A DNA stretch of 64,000 bases from NCBI RefSeq assembly GCF_900104805.1, contig NZ_LT629751.1, positions 2,275,001 to 2,339,000 on the forward strand. Reading direction: 5' to 3'. The translations under genes and the position numbers were made by a program. This document shows positions 58,573 to 64,000 of the stretch, one piece after another. This DNA is from Pseudomonas oryzae. Lineage in GTDB: Bacteria; Pseudomonadota; Gammaproteobacteria; Pseudomonadales; Pseudomonadaceae. The number at the start of each line of letters is the position of its first letter. Positions within the stretch are counted from its first letter, which is position 1. The notes beneath the pieces were generated by a model that did no database searches, was not told the origin of the DNA, and was given only the letters and a program-made list of their open reading frames with translations.

Positions 58573-60025
58573 ACGCCAAGCCGCACAGTGCGCGCAGTCG
58601 CGCGGTATCCAGATGCGCCTCGACCAGGTCGGCCAGGCGCTCGATATCGCGCTCGCGCAGGGCGTGGTAATCGGGCGTTGCCACCTCGCGCAGGCCGGCC
58701 CAGCGCAGCAGCGCGCTGCAGGCCGCCGGCGTCTCGAACAGGCCGTGCAGGTAGGTGCCGAGCACCTGGCCATCCAGGCTGATCGCACCGTCGCAGCGGC
58801 CGGCGTCGAGGCGCACGGCCGGGCGCTCCAGCCCGGCACCGCGACTGACGCCGGCGTGGATCTCGTAGCCGCTCACCTCGGCGTCTTCCAGGGCCAGGCG
58901 GCCACGCACGTTGCGCAGCTGCTTCTCCGCCTCCAGGACCGTGTCGATTTCCAGCAGGCCGAGGCCCCGACTGGTCCCCGGCGCCCCCTCCAGACCGAGC
59001 GGATCGGCGATCTCGCCGCCGAGCATCTGCAGCCCGCCGCAGATGCCGAGCACCCTGCCGCCATAGCGCAGGTGGCGGCGGATGGCCGCCTCCCAGCCCT
59101 GTGCGCGGAGGAAGGCGAGGTCGCTGCGCACGCTCTTCGAGCCGGGCAGCACGATCAGGTCGGCCGGCGGGATGGCCTGGCCGGGGCCGACGAAGGTCAG
59201 CTCCACCTGCGGATGCAGACGCAGCGGGTCGAAGTCGGTGTGGTTGCTGATCCGCGGCAGCACCGGCACCGCCACCTGCAGGCGCTCACCGCTGCCGGCC
59301 ACCTGGCGCTGGTCGATGGCATCCTCGGCCTCCAGGTGCAGGTCGTGCAGGTAGGGCAGCACGCCGAGCACCGGCTTGCCGGTGCGCTGCTCCAGCCAGT
59401 CGAGGCCGGGCTGCAGCAGGGCGAGATCGCCGCGGAAGCGGTTGATCACGAAGCCCTGCACGCGCGCCTGCTCGGACGGCGACAGCAGCTCGAGGGTGCC
59501 GACCAGATGAGCGAACACCCCTCCCTTGTCGATGTCGGCGATCAGCAGCACCGGGCAGTCGACCGCCTCGGCGAAGCCCATGTTGGCGATGTCGCGGTCG
59601 CGCAGGTTGATCTCCGCCGGCGAGCCGGCGCCCTCGACCATCACCACCGCGTACTGCGCGTCGAGGCGTCGGTGCGACTCGAGCACCGCCTGCATGGCCA
59701 CGCGCTTGTAGTCGTGATAGGCGGCCGCGCTCATGCTGGTGACGGCACGGCCGTGGATGATCACCTGGGCGCCGATGTCGCTGCTCGGCTTGAGCAGCAC
59801 CGGGTTCATGTCGGTGTGCGGGGCCAGATTGGCGGCCTGGGCCTGCACCGCCTGGGCGCGGCCGATCTCGCCGCCGTCGGCGGTGACCGCGCTGTTGAGC
59901 GCCATGTTCTGCGGCTTGAACGGCGCCACGGCGACACCCTGGCGCGCCAGCCAGCGGCACAGCGCGGTCACCAGGGTGCTCTTGCCGGCGTCTGAGGTGG
60001 TGCCCTGCACCATCAGGGTGGTCAT
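58571..60025 (-). CDS. cobQ: Cobyric acid synthase
   Basis: A 484-residue enzyme that amidates four side chains of adenosylcobyrinic acid a,c-diamide. The start at 60025 gives [21 protein letters not shown] (P-loop). [14 protein letters not shown] and the C-terminal amidotransferase Cys329 ([13 protein letters not shown]) are intact. Its ATG overlaps the cobC stop. The TAG stop lies in a palindromic repeat, as with csdE, so its C-terminus (LRALCGLA) may have been set by that element. Confidence 0.96.
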   Translation of the reverse strand: MTTLMVQGTTSDAGKSTLVTALCRWLARQGVAVAPFKPQNMALNSAVTADGGEIGRAQAVQAQAANLAPHTDMNPVLLKPSSDIGAQVIIHGRAVTSMSAAAYHDYKRVAMQAVLESHRRLDAQYAVVMVEGAGSPAEINLRDRDIANMGFAEAVDCPVLLIADIDKGGVFAHLVGTLELLSPSEQARVQGFVINRFRGDLALLQPGLDWLEQRTGKPVLGVLPYLHDLHLEAEDAIDQRQVAGSGERLQVAVPVLPRISNHTDFDPLRLHPQVELTFVGPGQAIPPADLIVLPGSKSVRSDLAFLRAQGWEAAIRRHLRYGGRVLGICGGLQMLGGEIADPLGLEGAPGTSRGLGLLEIDTVLEAEKQLRNVRGRLALEDAEVSGYEIHAGVSRGAGLERPAVRLDAGRCDGAISLDGQVLGTYLHGLFETPAACSALLRWAGLREVATPDYHALRERDIERLADLVEAHLDTARLRALCGLA

Positions 60026-61020
60026 GGGGATTCCTTCTGATAGTCGACCAGGGCGCGGGCCAGGCGGTGCCAGCCGGCCTCGTCGGCGGGCAGGCCGAAG
60101 CGCAGGCTGGCCGGCTCGCTGAACAGGCGCACGAGGATGCCGCGGCGGGCGAGGAAGTCGTGCAGCGCGGCGGCCTGCAGCAGCGGCAGCCACTGGAACA
60201 GGGCGCAGCCGCCGGCCGGCGGCAACCCGTGCGCACGCAACAGTTCGGCCAGGCGCTGGCCGGCCGCCTGCAGAGCCTCGCCACGCTGACGGCGCGCCGT
60301 CGCGCTGGCGCTGTCCAGCGCCGCCAGGCCCAGCGCGCGTGCCGGGCCGCCGACGCTCCAGGGGCCGAGACGCTCGCGCAGGCTGGCGAGCAGGCCGGCC
60401 TCGGCCAGCACGAAGCCCAGGCGCACGCCGGCCAGGCCGAAGAACTTGCCGAACGAGCGCAGCACGATCAGCCCCGGCCGGTGGGCATGGGCCGCCAGGC
60501 TGTGCTCGGGGGTACAGTCGATGAACGCCTCGTCGACCAGCAGATGACCGCCGCGCGCGGCCAGGCGGGCATGCCAGACGAGCAGCTGGGCCGGGGCGAA
60601 GCGCGCGCCGGTGGGATTGTTGGGGTTGACCAGCACCAGGGCATCGAGCGAATCGATCTGCGCCTCGATCGCTTCGGCCGACAGACGCAGCAGGCGATGA
60701 CCGGCACGCCGCCAGGCGTGGGCGTGCTCGGCGTAGCTCGGACACAGCAGGCCGACCCGGCCGGCGGGCAGCAATGCCGGCAACGCCTGGATCGCCGCCT
60801 GACTGCCGGCCACCGCCAGCGCATGACGGGCGCCGTAGGCCACGCCCGCGGCCTGTTCCAGACCGTCGTCGTCCTCGGGCAGACGCGCCCAGGCCGCGAG
60901 CGGGATGGCCGGCAGCGGCCAGGGCTCGGGGGCGATGCCGGTGGACAGGTCCAGCCAGTCGGCCTGGGGAATGCCGTAGCGCTGCGCGGCGGCGCGCAGG
61001 CGGCCTCCGTGTTCAAGCAT
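60022..61020 (-). CDS. cobC: Threonine-phosphate decarboxylase
   Basis: A 332-residue PLP enzyme (CobD in Salmonella naming) that makes (R)-1-amino-2-propanol phosphate, the linker of the nucleotide loop in B12. [15 protein letters not shown] is the conserved N-terminal block, [11 protein letters not shown] binds PLP, and the PLP lysine is Lys192 ([17 protein letters not shown]). It overlaps cbiB upstream by 8 bp and cobQ downstream by 4 bp. Confidence 0.95.
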   Translation of the reverse strand: MLEHGGRLRAAAQRYGIPQADWLDLSTGIAPEPWPLPAIPLAAWARLPEDDDGLEQAAGVAYGARHALAVAGSQAAIQALPALLPAGRVGLLCPSYAEHAHAWRRAGHRLLRLSAEAIEAQIDSLDALVLVNPNNPTGARFAPAQLLVWHARLAARGGHLLVDEAFIDCTPEHSLAAHAHRPGLIVLRSFGKFFGLAGVRLGFVLAEAGLLASLRERLGPWSVGGPARALGLAALDSASATARRQRGEALQAAGQRLAELLRAHGLPPAGGCALFQWLPLLQAAALHDFLARRGILVRLFSEPASLRFGLPADEAGWHRLARALVDYQKESP

Positions 61021-61921
61021 GCAGCCAGCCTCCCAGCAGGATCAGCGCCAGCCACAGCACCACGCCGCGGCGCAGCAGGCTGAGCGCGCCAGCGATGCTC
61101 TCGGCGTCGGCCGGGACGCCCTCGCCGAGCACCGGGCGCTGATGCGGCTCGCCGTGGTAGACCGCGGCGCCGCCCAGCTCGACCCCCAGCGCGCCGGCAC
61201 CGGCGGCCATCACCGGGCCGGCGTTGGGGCTGTCCCACTGCGGCGCCTGGCGGCGCCAGCAGGCCAGCGCGCGGCGGGTCTGGCCGAGCAGCGCGTAGGT
61301 CAGCGCGGTGAGGCGCGCCGGCACGAAGTTGAGCAGATCGTCGATGCGCGCCGCCGCCCAGCCGAAGCGCTCGAAACGCGGCGTGCGGTAGCCCCACATG
61401 GCGTCGAGGGTGTTGCTCAGCCGGTAGAGCACCACGCCCGGAGCGCCGGCCACGGCGAACCAGAACAGCGCGGCGAACACCGCGTCGCTGCCGTTCTCCA
61501 GCACCGACTCGGTGGCGGCGCGGGCCACGCCGCTCGCATCCAGCGCCGAGGTGTCGCGGCTGACCACCCGCGCCACGCCCTCGCGCGCCGCCGACAGGTC
61601 GCCACGGCGCAGGGCGTCGAGCACCGGCAGCGCATGCTCGTGCAGGCTGCGCAGGCCGAGCGCGGCGTACAGGGCGAGGATCTCCAGCAGGCCGCCGAGC
61701 AGCGGCAGCTGCGCCAGCAGCCAGGTCAGGAAGGTCAGCGGCAGCACCGCCAGGCACCAGGCGCTGACGCCGTGGCTGCGCCAGCCACCGCCATGGGCGT
61801 TGAAGCGCGCCTCGAGGCGCTCGGCCAGACGGCCGAAGGCCACCAGCGGATGCCAGCGGTGCGGCTCGCCGAGAGCGACATCCAGCGCCACCCCGGCGAG
61901 CAGGGACAGGCCCAGGCTCAC
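61013..61921 (-). CDS. cobD: Adenosylcobinamide-phosphate synthase (CbiB/CobD)
   Basis: A 302-residue membrane enzyme that attaches aminopropanol phosphate to adenosylcobyric acid. The start is GTG (61919-61921), overlapping the bluB TGA as [60 protein letters not shown] and [19 protein letters not shown] are family blocks, set among about five helices. The open frame upstream of the GTG is a shadow of bluB. Confidence 0.95.
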   Translation of the reverse strand: MSLGLSLLAGVALDVALGEPHRWHPLVAFGRLAERLEARFNAHGGGWRSHGVSAWCLAVLPLTFLTWLLAQLPLLGGLLEILALYAALGLRSLHEHALPVLDALRRGDLSAAREGVARVVSRDTSALDASGVARAATESVLENGSDAVFAALFWFAVAGAPGVVLYRLSNTLDAMWGYRTPRFERFGWAAARIDDLLNFVPARLTALTYALLGQTRRALACWRRQAPQWDSPNAGPVMAAGAGALGVELGGAAVYHGEPHQRPVLGEGVPADAESIAGALSLLRRGVVLWLALILLGGWLHA

Positions 61922-62598
61922 GGCTGCGCCCCCCAGCGGTTCTCGAACAGCATGTCGACCAGCGGCCGTGCCTCGGCCCAGCCCTCCTCGACCAGCATCG
62001 GCCGCGGGTAGAACTCGGCGACCGGGCCGAGGCAGAGCAGCGCCAGCGGTTCGGCGCCCTCCGGCAGGCCGAGCAGCTCGGCCAGGGCGATGGGGTCGAA
62101 CAACGACACCCAGCCCATGCCGAGACCCTCGGCACGGGCGGCCAGCCAGAGGTTCTGGATCGCGCAGGACAGCGAGGCCAGATCCATCTGCGGCAGGGTG
62201 CGCCGGCCGAAGATGAAGCGCTCGCGGCCGTCCATCAGGCAGGCCACCAGCAGCTCGGCGCTGTCCTCGACGCCCTCGACCTTGAGCCGCATGAACTCCT
62301 CGCCGCGCTCGCCGAGCGCCTCGGCGGTGCGCAGCCGCTCGGCCTCGACCAGCGCGCGGATCCGCCGGCGCAGCGCGCGGTCGCTGATGCGGATGAACCG
62401 CCACGGCTGCATCAGGCCGACGCTGGGCGCGTGGTGCGCGGCGTCGAGCAGGCGGGCGAGCAGCTCGGGCGCCACGCTGCCGCCACTGAAGTGGCGCATG
62501 TCGCGGCGCTCGGCGATGGCGCGGTACACCGCGGCGCGCTCCACCGCGCTGAAGGCGTGGGCATTGGCGGCAGGCTCAGGGGGGATCTGGTCGGTCAT
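61918..62598 (-). CDS. bluB: 5,6-dimethylbenzimidazole synthase
   Basis: A 226-residue flavin enzyme of the nitroreductase fold that cuts reduced FMN with O2 to make DMB, the lower ligand of B12. [15 protein letters not shown], the segment [20 protein letters not shown] and [17 protein letters not shown] are BluB-type. Its presence means the organism can make its own lower ligand when oxygen is available. It lies 42 bp after cobB and overlaps cobD. Confidence 0.95.
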   Translation of the reverse strand: MTDQIPPEPAANAHAFSAVERAAVYRAIAERRDMRHFSGGSVAPELLARLLDAAHHAPSVGLMQPWRFIRISDRALRRRIRALVEAERLRTAEALGERGEEFMRLKVEGVEDSAELLVACLMDGRERFIFGRRTLPQMDLASLSCAIQNLWLAARAEGLGMGWVSLFDPIALAELLGLPEGAEPLALLCLGPVAEFYPRPMLVEEGWAEARPLVDMLFENRWGAQP

Positions 62599-62640
62599 GG
62601 GCAGATGGGGCAGGCGCGGGACCTGCGGGGTCTCCGGGAG

Positions 62641-63936
62641 TCACGGGCGCAACAGCGCGGCGGCGGCGCGCGGCGCCGAGGGCAGGTAGAAGTGGATGTA
62701 GCTGGCGGTCAGCCGGCCACTGCGGTACAGCGGCTCGCGCACGCGCCGGTAGTTGGGGCATTCGCCGTGGGCGATGGGCTCCAGCGTGCACTCCATGCTG
62801 GAGTGGTGGTAGCTGTGCCCGCGCAGACGCTCGCCGTCCAGCTCGACCTCCTGCATGGCCAGGGTCACCCGCCTGGGCTGCATCTGCGCTTCACCCGGCA
62901 GCAGGCCAAGCAGCTCGCCGCGCTGGCCGTCAAGGCCGGTCAGGCCGTCGAGCAGGTAAAGCATGCCGCCGCACTCGGCGAGGATCGGCTTGCCGGCGGC
63001 GTGGTGGGCGCGGATCGCCACGTGCATCGCCACGTTGCCGGCCAGTTGCTCCAGGTGCAGCTCCGGATAGCCCCCCGGCAGGTACAGGCTGTCGACCGCC
63101 GGCAACTGGCGGTCTTCGAGCGGCGAGAAGAATACCAGCTCGGCCCCCAGCGCGCGCAGCAGGTCGAGGTTGGCCGGGTAGACGAAGGCGAAGGCGGCAT
63201 CGCGGGCCACGCCGATGCGCACGCCGCGCAGCAACGGCGAGTGGCTGACCGGCTCCGGCGCGGCGAACTCGACCGGCGCCGGCAGATCGAGCCCGGCGCT
63301 GGCCGCCAGGGCGCTGGCCGCGGCATCCAGGCGGGCGTCGAGGTCGGCCAGCTCGGCGGCCTGCACCAGCCCCAGGTGGCGGCTGGGCAGTTCGATGGCG
63401 GCATCGCGCGGCAAGGCGCCGTACCAGGCGAGATGCGCCGGCAGGCAGTCGCGCAGGATCTCGCCGTGGCGGGCGCTGCCGACCCGGTTGGCCAGCACGC
63501 CGGCGAACGGCAGGTCGCGCTGGTAGCTGGCCAGACCGTGGGCGATGGCGGCGAAGGTCTGCGCCATGGCCGAGCCGTCGATCACCGCCAGCACCGGCAC
63601 GCCGAAGCGTCGCGCCAGGTCGGCGGCCGAGGGCGTACCGTCGAACAGCCCCATCACCCCCTCGATGAGGATCAGGTCGGCCTCCCCCGCCGCCTGCCAC
63701 AGGCGGCGACGGCACTCCTCCTCGCCGACCAGCCACAGGTCCAGCGCATCCACCGGCGCGCCGCAAGCACGGGCGAGAATCATCGGGTCGAGAAAGTCCG
63801 GCCCGCACTTGAACACCCGCACGCGGCGGCCCTGGTTGACATGGTGGCGGGCCAGGGCGGCGGTGACGGTAGTCTTGCCTTGCCCCGAGGCGGAAGCGGC
63901 GATCAGCAGGGCGGGGCACTGGCGGGAATTGTTCAT
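62641..63936 (-). CDS. cobB: Cobyrinic acid a,c-diamide synthase
   Basis: A 431-residue glutamine-dependent amidase (CbiA/CobB) that amidates the a and c side chains of the corrin ring. The start at 63936 follows GGAG by six bases and gives MNNSRQCPALLIAASASGQG with the P-loop GQGKTT after it. The amidotransferase Cys322 is in AECGGMLYLLDGL. It heads the visible part of the cobalamin cluster; in Pseudomonas cobO usually lies just upstream, which would be off the right edge. Confidence 0.95.
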   Translation of the reverse strand: MNNSRQCPALLIAASASGQGKTTVTAALARHHVNQGRRVRVFKCGPDFLDPMILARACGAPVDALDLWLVGEEECRRRLWQAAGEADLILIEGVMGLFDGTPSAADLARRFGVPVLAVIDGSAMAQTFAAIAHGLASYQRDLPFAGVLANRVGSARHGEILRDCLPAHLAWYGALPRDAAIELPSRHLGLVQAAELADLDARLDAAASALAASAGLDLPAPVEFAAPEPVSHSPLLRGVRIGVARDAAFAFVYPANLDLLRALGAELVFFSPLEDRQLPAVDSLYLPGGYPELHLEQLAGNVAMHVAIRAHHAAGKPILAECGGMLYLLDGLTGLDGQRGELLGLLPGEAQMQPRRVTLAMQEVELDGERLRGHSYHHSSMECTLEPIAHGECPNYRRVREPLYRSGRLTASYIHFYLPSAPRAAAALLRP

Positions 63937-64000
63937 GGGTGACTCCATACGGACACGGACAGGCACGCATTCAGTTGCGCGCGGATTGCCTTGACTGACC
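63937..64000. other. Right edge, upstream of cobB
   Basis: Only 64 bp remain. One minus-strand frame stays open to a TGA (63933-63935) that would overlap the cobB ATG, and another stops at about 63972. Neither short peptide could be matched to CobO or anything else, so no gene is called. Confidence 0.3.

Noticed and set aside
63937..64000. 3' end of cobO at the right edge
   Set aside because: Expected from Pseudomonas gene order, but neither visible short peptide resembles a CobO C-terminus and only 64 bp are available.

Overview
The window is 64 kb of GC-rich (roughly two-thirds G+C by eye), densely coded chromosomal DNA from a gammaproteobacterium. It is almost certainly a Pseudomonas or a close relative in the Pseudomonadaceae. 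The run from rpsB/tsf through bamA and the lpx genes to dnaE, pyrG, eno and ispD, and the glnD-dapC-dapD-csdA neighbourhood, follow the Pseudomonas order. I cannot name a species. No rRNA, tRNA, CRISPR array, transposase or prophage gene was seen.

Layout. (1) 1-4958, minus strand: an Mrp-type Na+/H+ antiporter operon with a fused A/B subunit, then C, D and the start of E, cut by the left edge. (2) 5264-7864: a glycine-zipper lipoprotein, a small membrane protein, pdxH, and an OmpA-family lipoprotein with an internal 44-residue duplication. (3) 8172-33739, minus strand: a housekeeping block read in the order rpsB, tsf, pyrH, frr, uppS, cdsA, dxr, rseP, bamA, ompH, lpxD, fabZ, lpxA, lpxB, rnhB, dnaE, accA, tilS, pyrG, kdsA, eno, ftsB, ispD. 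It covers translation factors, undecaprenyl and isoprenoid precursors, phospholipid, lipid A, outer-membrane assembly and DNA replication. Intrinsic terminators lie after rpsB, after tsf and between rseP and bamA. (4) 34004-43049: map, glnD, lysine/diaminopimelate genes (dapC, dapD), an ArsC-like reductase, and the CsdA-CsdE-TcdA sulfur/tRNA-modification set.

(5) 43251-51350 is the more variable part. It holds an NdvB-like GH17-GT2 membrane beta-glucan enzyme, an orphan RTX protein with a type I secretion tail, dapE, rlmA and a small unknown gene. Next comes an unusual two-gene unit: a cold-shock domain joined through one membrane segment to a guanyl-specific RNase of the barnase/RNase Sa family, translationally coupled to a barstar-type inhibitor. 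A convergent stand-alone cold-shock gene follows. The RNase/barstar unit is the most interesting thing in the window. (6) 51575-56189, minus: a Gld-type ABC exporter operon (ATPase, permease, GldG-like protein, DUF4340 protein). (7) 56359-63936, minus: late cobalamin biosynthesis (cobB, bluB, cbiB/cobD, cobC, cobQ, cobP, cobT and a RHG phosphatase). The cobalamin synthase gene cobS/cobV is not present where it would be expected at the end of this cluster.

Scattered through 40-59 kb are short palindromic elements that begin GTAGGG and end CCCTAC. Two of them supply the TAG stop codon of the preceding gene (csdE and cobQ).
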